This document shows positions 18,398-27,538 of a DNA stretch of 55,383 bases, in pieces. A program made the position numbers and the translations under genes. This stretch comes from Candidatus Hydrogenedens sp. (GTDB lineage Bacteria; Hydrogenedentota; Hydrogenedentia; Hydrogenedentales; CAITNO01). The DNA lies in contig JAAYJV010000097.1 in the NCBI GenBank assembly GCA_012522755.1, positions 1 to 55,383 on the forward strand. Direction: 5' to 3'. Each line of letters starts with the position of its first letter. The first letter of the stretch is position 1. The notes below the pieces were generated by a model, which saw only the letters and a list, made by a program, of their open reading frames with translations, was not told where the DNA came from and did not search any database.

Positions 18398-20264
18398 CGT
18401 TTTCCAGTTCATCCAGCTCTGTCTGTATCTGATAGAGCAGCGGAAGATGAAAACCATTTTGCCCGTGCAGATCATAATCCAGCACCCTGGGAAAAACGGG
18501 GTGCTGCATTCTTTTCCACTGACTGGCAGCCAGCCGCTTTGCAAAAAGAAGTACCCATTGGCGAAGTGTTTCCCCATCATAGTTGGTGAATCGGCGCACC
18601 AGAATTCGCCAGCACAGCAGCAAAGACAGCCGTTGCCCGATGTACATGCGCAGAATTTCATCCAACACAGGATAAGGCATGAGTTCATCTTCATCCTTCT
18701 GATCGGGAGCAAGTTCCGCGCTGGGTGTCAGAGCCAGGACTTTCTCCAGGCTGGAAATTTTTTCTTTTTCAGCCAGATAAGCCAGCAGTTTCGTCACCAG
18801 TGTTTTCGGAACATTGGCCAGGGGCGAATACCCTCCCTGGTTGTCACCGCCCACCGTGCTGTATCCAACGGCAATTTCACTCATATTCGAAGTGACGAGA
18901 AGGAGTCCATCCATATTATTGGACCAGTTCAGCATCATGGCACCACGGATGCGGGCCTGAAGATTCTGACGGGTCAATGGCTTGACTTTCTTTTTATTTT
19001 CCATGATCTCCACGGCCTTGGAAAAAGCCACATCCACTTCTTCATGAATGGTTACAGTCCGCAAAGGAACACCCGTCTCCTTCGCCAGTGCCTGAGCGGC
19101 CTTTTGTCCGGCTGCACTGCTCAGACTGCGATTGGGCAGATAAAGCGTCTCAATAAGGCCGTCTGATTGTGGAGAGCTCTTTTTATGGCCCATCATGCGA
19201 AGAGCCCGGAGAGCAATGAGCAGGCACAGTGCGCTGTCCTGACCGCCTGAAAGGGCGAGCAGAATCTTTTTGAAAACACGCGCTTTCATATAATAGTCAC
19301 GCAGTCCCAGAGCCAGCGCATCCAGAATCTCTTCGTACTCCTCTCGGGGAGTTGGAGACAGCCGGTTTTTTTCTCTGGCTTCCTGTTCTTTTACATATGC
19401 ACTCAAAGAGGCGGGTTTGAAGACCGGTTGTGCACAGGAGACAGTGCCTGAAGAGGATAAGGAAAACAGCGGATCCTTTTCTTTGCAGGGAGTCAGAGAG
19501 GCATCCTGTTCCCGGGAACCCAGATCAGCAATGGCCGTCGTCAGGATCCAGTCCTTATCCGAAAAAAGCGGTGCTTCCGCGAGTATTCCGGAAGGATCGG
19601 CGATTGTCCCGGCACCGTCAAAGACGAGATAACCATCGTCGGAGCCCAGCAGATTGGCCTGGGCGCAAATGCAATTCAAAGCGGCCGCCCCGGTCTGGAT
19701 ACGGTTCCGACGCTTCTCAATACTCCCGGCCGTGAAGGGGATTGCATTCATGGGACAGACAATGACTCCCTGGTCGAGACCGGGAGATGCAAGAAGCGAC
19801 AGAGACGGGGAACAGTCATCAAAGGTGGGAATAAGCGTCCCCCAGGGCAATTCGAATTGAAGATTTCCAGCCGGAACGCCATTTACGGAGGGGAGCACTC
19901 CGGATTCTGTTGCTGAGAGAGAGGGTGCATTTTTCAGAATGAGGCCGCAAATTATCTTATTGCTCACCACAGCCGCTGCACTGTGGCATTTGCCCCGGTA
20001 AAACACCGGCAGACCCAGCACAGCGGTAATCTGGTCGCAGTGACTTGCCAGTTCCGCCAGCGATGCCCAGCTTTGTCTGGCCACACTTTTCCAGGAATCA
20101 AGACTTCCCAGACTGTATCCTGAAAGGGACAGCTCCGGTGTGACCAGAAGATGGACCCTGGCTTTACGCGCTTCTTTCAGTGCTTCAATAAGCAGTGATT
20201 TGTTGCGGGAAAAATCTCCGACCTGTACAGAGGTTGAAGCAACACCGATCTTAACCAATTTCAT
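18387..20264 (-). CDS. nadE: NAD+ synthetase, glutamine-type, glutaminase Cys apparently lost
   Basis: The 625-residue protein joins an N-terminal nitrilase-like domain to a C-terminal NAD synthetase that amidates nicotinate adenine dinucleotide using ATP. The synthetase PP-loop SGGQDS (339-344) and the NMSEIAVGYST...GGY region are intact. In the amidase domain E44 (PELSLSGY) and K111 are present. Where the family has I-C-E-D with the catalytic cysteine, this protein reads T-F-D-D-C (147-151), so F148 replaces the cysteine and a Cys lies three positions later. It may be ammonia-dependent or use a shifted cysteine. It lies 148 bases downstream of pncB on the same strand, and its 3' end overlaps the facing hydrolase gene. 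Confidence 0.85.
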   Translation of the reverse strand: MKLVKIGVASTSVQVGDFSRNKSLLIEALKEARKARVHLLVTPELSLSGYSLGSLDSWKSVARQSWASLAELASHCDQITAVLGLPVFYRGKCHSAAAVVSNKIICGLILKNAPSLSATESGVLPSVNGVPAGNLQFELPWGTLIPTFDDCSPSLSLLASPGLDQGVIVCPMNAIPFTAGSIEKRRNRIQTGAAALNCICAQANLLGSDDGYLVFDGAGTIADPSGILAEAPLFSDKDWILTTAIADLGSREQDASLTPCKEKDPLFSLSSSGTVSCAQPVFKPASLSAYVKEQEAREKNRLSPTPREEYEEILDALALGLRDYYMKARVFKKILLALSGGQDSALCLLIALRALRMMGHKKSSPQSDGLIETLYLPNRSLSSAAGQKAAQALAKETGVPLRTVTIHEEVDVAFSKAVEIMENKKKVKPLTRQNLQARIRGAMMLNWSNNMDGLLLVTSNMSEIAVGYSTVGGDNQGGYSPLANVPKTLVTKLLAYLAEKEKISSLEKVLALTPSAELAPDQKDEDELMPYPVLDEILRMYIGQRLSLLLCWRILVRRFTNYDGETLRQWVLLFAKRLAASQWKRMQHPVFPRVLDYDLHGQNGFHLPLLYQIQTELDELENATQ

Positions 20265-20412
20265 GCGTCTTCATCTCCGAAGCTTTTGTGATGACAGAAT
20301 CACTATTGTATTTCAAGAGAGTTGCCATGGCCCGTGGATATATCCGGAAGAAATGGCATAGGCAACCATTCCCATACCTTCCCCGAAGAGGGCCGGATTC
20401 AGGTCCTATTGT

Positions 20413-21873
20413 TCAATGCATGAGCAACAGATCATGCTTCAAATCACCCATGGCCGCCGACAGGAGCACAGGATAGCGCTCCGGATTGCGCAGGCGCGTA
20501 TATTCTTCAGCCAGTGACTTCTGCTGTTTCCCGGCATAGTCCCGGATTTCGCTTGTTGACAGGGCCGGTATCACCCGTTTTCCTTCAACAAACACATCGC
20601 GAAGAAGGGCTTCCATCCGAGTCGTGTTTTCAAGCCGGCGGGGTAGATGCGGGTGCTTGCGCGACCGCCCTTCTATGGTACCACAAGAAAGAGGAATTTC
20701 CTCTTCAGAATAGAGCATGTCTCCCAGAATATATCCCTCGGCATTGAAATAGCGTACAGGAAATTTTCTTCCCGGATCGGTTGCTTTCTCATAGTTGAAA
20801 GAGGTCTTGATAACCGGTGCCCAGGGGACTTCAGGCTCTTTCATGGCCACAGCCTTGTAAACACCGGGCAAAGCGGGTGCCTCATAGGCTGTTACCAGCT
20901 GGGTTCCCACACCCCAGGAATTGATCCGTGCTCCCTGTCGTTTCAGATCGGCAATAAGATCTTCGTTCAGGTCGTTGGATGCCACAATGAGGGGATTGTC
21001 CAGGCCGGCTTCCTGCATTTTTGAATAGCATATTTTACTGAGCTTTGCCAGGTCGCCTGAATCCAGACGGATAGCCGGACGTATGGGAATGCCCTGTTCA
21101 CGCATTTCCAGAAAGACCTGTATAGCATTGGGTATGCCGCTTTTTACGGGATCATAGGTATCAACAAGAAGAATACAGCCTTCCGGATAAAGGCGTGCAA
21201 AGACACGGAAAGCTTCCAGTTCAGAGGGGAAGCTCATGACCCAGCTGTGAGCATGGGTACCGGCTATGGGAATGCCATAGAGCTGCCCGGCCAGCACATT
21301 GGATGTTGAATTACACCCGCCGATATAAGCGGCCCGGGATGCGCTGAGCCCTCCGTCCGGTCCGTGGGCACGACGGAGACCGAACTCCATGACGGGATCG
21401 CCTTCAGCGGCCAGGCAGATGCGTGATGCCTTTGTGGCGATGAGGGTTTGATAATTGACCATGTTGAGCAGAGCTGTTTCCAGAAGCTGAGCCTCCAGAA
21501 TCGGACCTTCCACCTGAATGACGGGTTCAAAAGGAAAGACGACCGTTCCCTCGGGCACACAGCGGATACTGCATTTTTTTTCAAAAGACCGCAGATAATC
21601 CAAAAAAGCCTCATCAAAGATCTTCAGGGAGCGCAGATAATCCAGATCACTCTCGGTGAAAAAGAGGTGCTCGAAATAATGGAGAAAATCTTCAATGCCC
21701 GCAGCAATGGCATATCCCGTATCAGGGGGAAGATACCGGAAAAAGTATTCGAAGCTCAACTCACGGTGGGTTCGTTTTTCTTTCCAGTGACCGGCCATCA
21801 TGGTCAGCTGATAAAAGTCAGTGAGAAGCGCCAGACCTTCCCGCTGAAACCAGGGACGGTGGAGCGTGTTCAT
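20413..21873 (-). CDS. pncB: Nicotinate phosphoribosyltransferase
   Basis: The 486-residue enzyme converts nicotinate and PRPP to nicotinate mononucleotide, the first committed step of NAD salvage from nicotinate. Family motifs are LLTDFYQLTMM near the N-terminus, MEFGLRRAHGPDGGLSASRAAYIGG (162-186), GTHAHSW with the histidine that is phosphorylated (H209), and RLDSGDLAKLS. It overlaps pncA by four bases (ATGA at 21870-21873), so the two are translationally coupled. Confidence 0.94.
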   Translation of the reverse strand: MNTLHRPWFQREGLALLTDFYQLTMMAGHWKEKRTHRELSFEYFFRYLPPDTGYAIAAGIEDFLHYFEHLFFTESDLDYLRSLKIFDEAFLDYLRSFEKKCSIRCVPEGTVVFPFEPVIQVEGPILEAQLLETALLNMVNYQTLIATKASRICLAAEGDPVMEFGLRRAHGPDGGLSASRAAYIGGCNSTSNVLAGQLYGIPIAGTHAHSWVMSFPSELEAFRVFARLYPEGCILLVDTYDPVKSGIPNAIQVFLEMREQGIPIRPAIRLDSGDLAKLSKICYSKMQEAGLDNPLIVASNDLNEDLIADLKRQGARINSWGVGTQLVTAYEAPALPGVYKAVAMKEPEVPWAPVIKTSFNYEKATDPGRKFPVRYFNAEGYILGDMLYSEEEIPLSCGTIEGRSRKHPHLPRRLENTTRMEALLRDVFVEGKRVIPALSTSEIRDYAGKQQKSLAEEYTRLRNPERYPVLLSAAMGDLKHDLLLMH

Positions 21874-22442
21874 GAGAAATCATCGCTGTCAACCAGTTCC
21901 ACGCCGGCTGCTTGCAGCTCTCCATAGACTTGAGCCGTGTTTTCAGGGAAGACGGGCATGGTCCCGTTTCGGACTACAAAAGCGGAGAAACCGTTTTTTA
22001 TCGCATCCAGCGCTGTTGCCTTTACACAAAAATCCAAAGCCAGGCCCACGACAAAGACCCGTTGGATATTTCGCTTCTTCAACAAAGCAGTCAGATCGGT
22101 GCCGTCAAAAGCACTGTAAGCATCCTGTTCCGGAGAGGTGGCCTTGTTCACAACGGTCGCATCTACAGGGATACGCAGATCGCCGTGGAATTCGGCTCCG
22201 GGAGAGTTCTGAACGCAGTGCGGCGGCCAGTGACCATCACCGAATTGCTGATTGTCACTGAAACTGCAATGATCACTCGGGTGCCAGTCCCGGGAGAAAA
22301 AGAGATAATCAAAAAAACGCTGCAGACGATTGATAGGATCAATGACCAGCTCCGCATCAGGAACAGGGAGTGAGCCTCCGGAACAAAAATCATTTTGAAC
22401 ATCGACAATGATCAGGGCGTCCGTATCATTTGTGGTAATCAT
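21870..22442 (-). CDS. pncA: Nicotinamidase
   Basis: The 190-residue isochorismatase-like enzyme hydrolyses nicotinamide to nicotinate. The catalytic triad is visible as D14 (VDVQNDF), K100 (VVNKAT) and C139 (LALDFCVKAT), with metal ligands D52 and H54 (RDWHP) and H71 (GDGHWPPHCV). It feeds pncB directly, and the genes overlap by four bases at both ends: NUDIX stop over pncA start, pncA stop over pncB start. Together they make nicotinate mononucleotide from nicotinamide. Confidence 0.93.
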   Translation of the reverse strand: MITTNDTDALIIVDVQNDFCSGGSLPVPDAELVIDPINRLQRFFDYLFFSRDWHPSDHCSFSDNQQFGDGHWPPHCVQNSPGAEFHGDLRIPVDATVVNKATSPEQDAYSAFDGTDLTALLKKRNIQRVFVVGLALDFCVKATALDAIKNGFSAFVVRNGTMPVFPENTAQVYGELQAAGVELVDSDDFS

Positions 22443-22894
22443 AATCTTGTAGTGAGCCTGTAGTTGAAATCTTTCATAACATATGCCAGGATGGAAGCGT
22501 GATCAAAGGCCAGTGCAGGTACATCAGCAATGGCAAACCAGGCTGCATCCGCAGCATCATCATCGGCCTTTGGAGGGTGGGCATCTTTCAGTGTTCCGGC
22601 ATAGACTACGGAGATGGAACGTCCCCGCGGATCCCGTCCCGGATCACCGAAACAGTGAATCTGCTTCAAAGGAAGAGGGCCAATGCCCGTTTCTTCCGTC
22701 AGTTCACGCAGAGCCGCCGCTTCCAGACTTTCATCCATATCAACAAATCCGCCCGGCAGCGCCCAGACGCCTGCAAAAGGCGGGTTTTTACGTTTTACCA
22801 GAAGTACTTTCACAGTCTCTTCAGACTTCCCGGCGAAGATCACACAATCTACAGTGACCATGGGCCGCGGGTATGGGTATGAAAAAAGAGCCAC
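22439..22894 (-). CDS. NUDIX hydrolase in the NAD salvage operon
   Basis: The 151-residue protein has a complete NUDIX box at residues 49-71 (G-x5-E-x7-RELTEETGI), preceded by VWALPGG. Such enzymes cleave a nucleoside diphosphate linked to another group. It has no winged-helix C-terminus, so it is not an NrtR-type NAD regulator. Its four-base overlap with pncA suggests a role in NAD turnover, for example ADP-ribose or NADH cleavage that returns salvageable products. The substrate cannot be read from the sequence. Confidence 0.88.
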   Translation of the reverse strand: MALFSYPYPRPMVTVDCVIFAGKSEETVKVLLVKRKNPPFAGVWALPGGFVDMDESLEAAALRELTEETGIGPLPLKQIHCFGDPGRDPRGRSISVVYAGTLKDAHPPKADDDAADAAWFAIADVPALAFDHASILAYVMKDFNYRLTTRL

Positions 22895-22978
22895 TTCCGG
22901 TATCCTGTATTTACAAGTTGCACATCATCAAAGAACATATCCTGCCGGCAAAGCTGGAAAGCTGCTCTTCAATTCCTT

Positions 22979-25900
22979 CTAATCATACTGTATTTCCGTG
23001 TCCGGCTGCACCTTTACCTGTGTTTCGGAGCTGGAGCTTGAAGGCTGGGACTTCCGGACCCGTTGAATTTCGAATGTTTTCACCAGAGAGAGGATGTCTT
23101 CGGCCTTGAAGGGTTTCAATAAATAACCATCGGCTCCGCACTCCCGCATTTGCGGCATGCTCTGGCTTATATTGCGGGCCGTGACAATCTGTATCTTCAT
23201 TCCTGAGAGGTTCTCATGGTTTTTGATATGCCTGCACAAGTCCCAGCCGTCCTGATCAGGCAGGGCAATATCCAGAAGCAACAGCCAATAATCGCCTGTC
23301 TGCAGGATGGACAGGGCATCTTCTCCTGTCATGGCCACTTCGATTTCATAACCTTCGTCGGAGAGGCAACGCTGCATGAAGGTGGCTGTTTCCATATCCG
23401 CATCAACACAAAGGATCTTGTTTCCCAGAGGTGTCTTGGACAAGACGGGCGGGCTCAGTGCTTTGTGAATTCCACTGAGGAGAGTACTTTTCCTGAATTG
23501 CCGTCTCAAGCGGGCCTGGAAAGAATCCCTGTAATCGGAATAAAGACTGTCATTGTCGGTGATAAGCAGCAGCGGTATTTTGAGTTCCCGGCCTTCAAGA
23601 AAAAATTCTTCCAAAAGAACGCTGCCCAGAGGTCCCGTCTCACTGTCAATGATAATGCAATCCGGATTGTGTTTTTGCGCCAGGCTCACAGCCGCAGCCG
23701 GATAGGGTGCATGAATGACGTCCATTCCTTCACTGATCAACTGTTGTCGTATCTGTGCACAGAGAGAACGATCCTGCGACACCAGTTCAACAAGCAGGTG
23801 TGTTTCTATAGGCAGCGGCTTGATGCCTGCTCCTTCTGCATCCAGAACGGAAGGCGTGTGGAGGGGCAGTGAAAATTTGAAAGTCGTCCCTTCATCGGGT
23901 TTACTGCTCACCGTGATACGGCTTCCATGAAGGCGGATAATATCCTGTGCTATTGACAGGCCGATGCCGGTTCCACCATATTTGCGAGTGGAGGAGGCAT
24001 CATATTGATAGAAACGGGTAAAGATCTTATCCTGTGCATCTGCGGGAATGCCGATGCCGGTATCGCTCACAGCGATGAGGGCCGCATCTTTGCGCACTTC
24101 CACCTCTACAGTGACCGTGCCTCCTTCCCTGTTGAATTTAACGGCATTGGAAAGCAGATTGTTGAATACCTGACCCAGATGCCCCTTGTCGCCTTCCACC
24201 TGAATTGGCGGTCGGAGGCTGTTGCCCTGTTCATCGTGAATGTTCATCTTGAGTTCGATGCCACGATGTGCGGAAACCGGCTTCACCACCTGCATGCTCG
24301 CACGGATACAGTCGATGAGGTCAAAGCTCGTGAAGACGAGTCCCTCCGTGCTCCTGTGGATCTTGGCAAAATCCAGAAGGTTCTCAATGAGGGTCACCAG
24401 CTTCTCCACATTGCGCAAGATGATTTCCAGATATTCTTTCTGGGTCTCATTGATTTCTCCCGCCTTCTCATTGAGCATCATGTCCGCATAGCCCATGACA
24501 GCCACCAGCGGTGTTCGAAGTTCGTGGGAGACATTGGAGAGCAGGTGTGTTTTCATCTCATCGAGAGACTTCAATTCCTTGTTGGCACTGTCCAGTTTTT
24601 CTTTGGCTGAGTTGGCCTGTTCCAGAGTGCTTTTCAAGTTTTCCAGCAACCGGGCATTGCGGATGGCGCCGGCAAGATGAGGGGCGATACTCTTGAACAG
24701 ATGAACCTCATAATCAGAGAAGACTCCGGGACTGTTGGAGCCGAGAAGAAGCGAGCCCAACACTCCCTGCTCAGCACGCAAGGGAACACAAAGGACACTG
24801 CGCACTTCAGGAGGGAACTGACAGGCCATGATCTCATTTTCTTTTTGAAGATCCTCAATTCTCAAAGGCCGTCCTGATTTCGCCACCCAGCCGGCACAGC
24901 TGTGATCGTCATCCAGACGGGGGAAACGTTCCGGACCCTCCTGCGGTTCCGGCCAGATCTGCCGTGTTTCGTGCGCATTGGAGTCGAGCATGATGGATAC
25001 ACCGGCATAATCAAAGTCAACGAGTTTGTGCAGTTCAGCGAGCAGATTCTCATAGACCAGTCCCGCTTCCACACTGGTATTCACCACATTGGCAATCTGA
25101 TTTACCGTGATCATCCGCTCCGCCCGTTCAGCCACTTCCCGCTCCAGATGAAGGCTGCGGGTGACATCGCGGAAACTGCCCTCAATGCCCTGGGCTTGTC
25201 CGTTCTCATTGAATGTTCTGTATCCGGAGATTTCCACACAGACGGGCTCATCGCTGAATCTGTTGAGCCATACACGAACACTGTCCACATAAGGAGCTTC
25301 CTCCAGTTTGTGGATGACAGCCTCATAATCATCTTCAGAAACGAAGAACTCTTTGAAAGGCCGTCCCAGAACCTCGTCAATGCGTGAGTACCCGAGAATC
25401 GCCACGCCGGCCGGATTGATGAAAATGATCTGCCGTTTCTGATTGGTCTGAAACAGACAGTCACGCATGGAAGTGATGAGATGCCTGTATTTATCCTGAG
25501 AGGCACTCAAACGGCGCATGTTGCTGCGCAAGGCACTGGACATCTGATTGAAAGAAGCGGCCAGTTCCTCGATTTCATCTCCGGTCTCAATCCTCAATTT
25601 CAAATCAAGATCGCCTTGCCGGATGATTTGAGCACCTTCATTCAAAAGCGACAGGGGGCGGATGATCTTGTTGTTCACGATGCGGTATGCAATGGCGCAA
25701 AAGATGGCGATAATGACAAAGCTCACGGCCAGGGTAATTCCCGCCGCCAGGTTGATCATGCGGAAGACGGCCGGTGTCGGTTGATGAACGACCACATACA
25801 GCGGATGATGACTTCCCAGTCTCTGATAGGCCATGAGCACGGGAACGCGCACGCCACGGGAAATATAATCCCAAAGCAGAAAGGCATCCTGATCCTTATC

Positions 25901-26650
25901 GCTTGATTCCAGACGCTCGGCCAGACGCGGGTGGACCAGGGAGATCCGGGGTGGGGGAGGGGATATGCCCGCTTCTTCGTCGAGGAGTACGGCGAACTGA
26001 GTGGTTTCAGAAAAATAAACAATTTCATAGCGGTCACGGCGTCCGCCATCAACCACCAGACTGTCATCCAGGATCAGTTCCAGAAGTTCATGAACACTCT
26101 GATCCTCCACCATATACCCCAGCGAAATATCCGTATCCGGATCCACCACAGGCGTCACGAGCAAGGCTGTATACAGTCCCCGGGCGGAAAGATAATCCAG
26201 ATGGATAAAACGGGTTTCTGTAATTTTCTCCAGGCCCGGCAAGGGAGGCGCCTCGGACTCATCGGAGCTCAGCAAAGCTCTTCCTTCAGGACTGTAAAGA
26301 TAAAAGGAAGAATTGAGGGCGGGATTTTCCGCCGTCTCTTTCCGGAAAAGCGCACGTACGCTGTCATCATCAGTCGTCTGATTGCGGTAGGCCAGCCGCA
26401 GCCAGGCTATAACCTCCGGCGACTGGGCAATGCGCTTCGTATTCCTCTCGCGCTCCTGAATCACCAGACGCACGCCACTCACCGTTTTGCGCGCAGCCGT
26501 GGAAAGATTTTGCATTACGGAAATCTGCTGCCCTTCCCGTGCGGCAAAGTAGCCGATGAGCAATGCCATGACCATGGGGATAACACCGACCCAGAGAATG
26601 GACAGGATGAAACGGCGTTCGATGCTTAAACGTACAGTGCTTTCTTCCAT
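22979..26650 (-). CDS. Hybrid sensor histidine kinase (sensor-HAMP-PAS-GAF-HisKA-ATPase-REC-REC)
   Basis: The 1223-residue protein has a membrane segment at 15-36, a periplasmic sensor to about 300, a second membrane segment (301-322) and a HAMP linker (about 325-380). A PAS domain (about 385-500) and a GAF domain (about 525-670) follow. A dimerisation domain has SHELRTP with phospho-acceptor H709. The ATPase has its N (NNLLSNAVKFN), G1 (DTGIGIP), F and G2 (GTGIGLSI) boxes. Two receiver domains end it. The first (950-1065) keeps D1002 and K1054 but has only one clear acidic-pocket residue. The second (1077-1195) has D1127 and KPF. The ligand is unknown. It lies downstream of a response regulator, with a terminator-like hairpin 17 bases before its start. 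Confidence 0.93.
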   Translation of the reverse strand: MEESTVRLSIERRFILSILWVGVIPMVMALLIGYFAAREGQQISVMQNLSTAARKTVSGVRLVIQERERNTKRIAQSPEVIAWLRLAYRNQTTDDDSVRALFRKETAENPALNSSFYLYSPEGRALLSSDESEAPPLPGLEKITETRFIHLDYLSARGLYTALLVTPVVDPDTDISLGYMVEDQSVHELLELILDDSLVVDGGRRDRYEIVYFSETTQFAVLLDEEAGISPPPPRISLVHPRLAERLESSDKDQDAFLLWDYISRGVRVPVLMAYQRLGSHHPLYVVVHQPTPAVFRMINLAAGITLAVSFVIIAIFCAIAYRIVNNKIIRPLSLLNEGAQIIRQGDLDLKLRIETGDEIEELAASFNQMSSALRSNMRRLSASQDKYRHLITSMRDCLFQTNQKRQIIFINPAGVAILGYSRIDEVLGRPFKEFFVSEDDYEAVIHKLEEAPYVDSVRVWLNRFSDEPVCVEISGYRTFNENGQAQGIEGSFRDVTRSLHLEREVAERAERMITVNQIANVVNTSVEAGLVYENLLAELHKLVDFDYAGVSIMLDSNAHETRQIWPEPQEGPERFPRLDDDHSCAGWVAKSGRPLRIEDLQKENEIMACQFPPEVRSVLCVPLRAEQGVLGSLLLGSNSPGVFSDYEVHLFKSIAPHLAGAIRNARLLENLKSTLEQANSAKEKLDSANKELKSLDEMKTHLLSNVSHELRTPLVAVMGYADMMLNEKAGEINETQKEYLEIILRNVEKLVTLIENLLDFAKIHRSTEGLVFTSFDLIDCIRASMQVVKPVSAHRGIELKMNIHDEQGNSLRPPIQVEGDKGHLGQVFNNLLSNAVKFNREGGTVTVEVEVRKDAALIAVSDTGIGIPADAQDKIFTRFYQYDASSTRKYGGTGIGLSIAQDIIRLHGSRITVSSKPDEGTTFKFSLPLHTPSVLDAEGAGIKPLPIETHLLVELVSQDRSLCAQIRQQLISEGMDVIHAPYPAAAVSLAQKHNPDCIIIDSETGPLGSVLLEEFFLEGRELKIPLLLITDNDSLYSDYRDSFQARLRRQFRKSTLLSGIHKALSPPVLSKTPLGNKILCVDADMETATFMQRCLSDEGYEIEVAMTGEDALSILQTGDYWLLLLDIALPDQDGWDLCRHIKNHENLSGMKIQIVTARNISQSMPQMRECGADGYLLKPFKAEDILSLVKTFEIQRVRKSQPSSSSSETQVKVQPDTEIQYD

Positions 26651-26666
26651 TGGCTATTTCCCGGAG

Positions 26667-26710
26667 AAAAAACAGGTCAGCACAACGAAGTGTTTCGAAG
26701 TGCTGACCTG
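26667..26710 (-). terminator. Terminator or attenuator between response regulator and kinase
   Basis: On the minus strand a perfect 11-base stem (CAGGTCAGCAC at 26710-26700 with GTGCTGACCTG at 26683-26673) is followed at once by six T (26672-26667). It lies 31 bases after the response-regulator stop and only 16 bases before the kinase ATG (26650), so there is no room for a kinase promoter after it. Kinase transcripts must therefore read through, or start inside the regulator gene. Confidence 0.85.
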
Positions 26711-26740
26711 ATTATAGCACGTGACAGGCATGGGGGGAAG

Positions 26741-27322
26741 TCAGTCCTGATCTCCTTTTTTACTGATCAGTTCCCGGACCTTCTGCAGAAGCTGATCCAC
26801 CTTGAAGGGTTTGGCAAGATAATCATCAGCACCGCAGGCGAAGACACGCTCAATATCCTGTTCTTTGTCCAGACAGGTAACAGCCATAATGGGAATATTG
26901 CGTGTCGATTCATTATTGCGAAGAGCCCGGCAAACATCAAAACCATTGATTTCCGGCATGAGAAAATCAAGAAGAATCAGATCCGGAATGGTTTGAGCCG
27001 CTTTCAGACCCACTTCGGTCGCATTGCTGACCATGATCAGATCATAGCCTTCGTCCATAAGGATGCGTTCCATGAGGGCGAGGGCATCCTGGTCATCATC
27101 AACGATCATGATATGACGGGCTGTATAAGCTTTGTCACGGGGGAACATATCATACTGCTCACGGAATTGATCAAGATCGGGTTCCAAAATGCGGTAATGG
27201 CCACCAGGCGTGCGTGAGGCTTTGATCAGCCCCTGCTTGATCCAGTTTTTAATGCTGTGATGTGTCACGTGACAAATCTTTGCAGCTTCAAAGGTGGTGT
27301 ATGCTTTATGCTCTCGTTCCAT
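26741..27322 (-). CDS. Response regulator with N-terminal MerR/excisionase-like HTH
   Basis: The 193-residue protein has its DNA-binding domain first: YTTFEAAKICHVTHHSIKNWIKQGLIKASRTPGGHYR (about 7-44, a MerR/excisionase-type helix-turn-helix with wing). A complete receiver domain follows (about 70-190) with acidic residues D75/D76, phospho-acceptor D119 (LILLDF), T149 and K171 (KPF). Most response regulators have the opposite order. It probably pairs with the hybrid kinase downstream. AGGAAG lies 12 bases before the ATG. A strong promoter and two direct repeats lie upstream. Confidence 0.92.
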   Translation of the reverse strand: MEREHKAYTTFEAAKICHVTHHSIKNWIKQGLIKASRTPGGHYRILEPDLDQFREQYDMFPRDKAYTARHIMIVDDDQDALALMERILMDEGYDLIMVSNATEVGLKAAQTIPDLILLDFLMPEINGFDVCRALRNNESTRNIPIMAVTCLDKEQDIERVFACGADDYLAKPFKVDQLLQKVRELISKKGDQD

Positions 27323-27431
27323 AATGCTGTGCTTCCTATTGTTGTTGATCTGCTGTTAATATAAATCTATCTTCAGTTACGAAGTTTCAAGAGATAACTC
27401 ATAATTCGCAACTTGTCTTCTTTACCTGTCT

Positions 27432-27461
27432 ATTATATAAAACATAGTGCAAGAGTATCAA
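27432..27461 (-). promoter_or_regulatory. Strong sigma-70-type promoter of the response regulator
   Basis: On the minus strand TTGATA (27461-27456, five of six) and TATAAT (27437-27432, six of six) are 18 bases apart. This places the start of transcription near 27425 and a leader of about 100 bases before the response-regulator ATG at 27322. Confidence 0.65.
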
Positions 27462-27485
27462 ATCTTTATTTTCTATACGATCTAA

Positions 27486-27538
27486 GATCATACAAATCCT
27501 GTCATAAATGAAAAATTAATATAATGATCATATAAATC
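27486..27538. promoter_or_regulatory. Two direct repeats upstream of the response-regulator promoter
   Basis: GATCATACAAATC (27486-27498) and GATCATATAAATC (27526-27538) differ at one base and are exactly 40 bases apart, about four DNA turns. They lie 25 and 65 bases upstream of the -35 box. The spacing on one face of the helix and the position fit activator binding, perhaps by the MerR-like regulator itself. That is inference. Confidence 0.5.

Noticed and set aside
22439-22894. NUDIX gene as an NrtR-type NAD repressor
   Set aside because: The protein ends at 151 residues and lacks the C-terminal winged helix needed for DNA binding.
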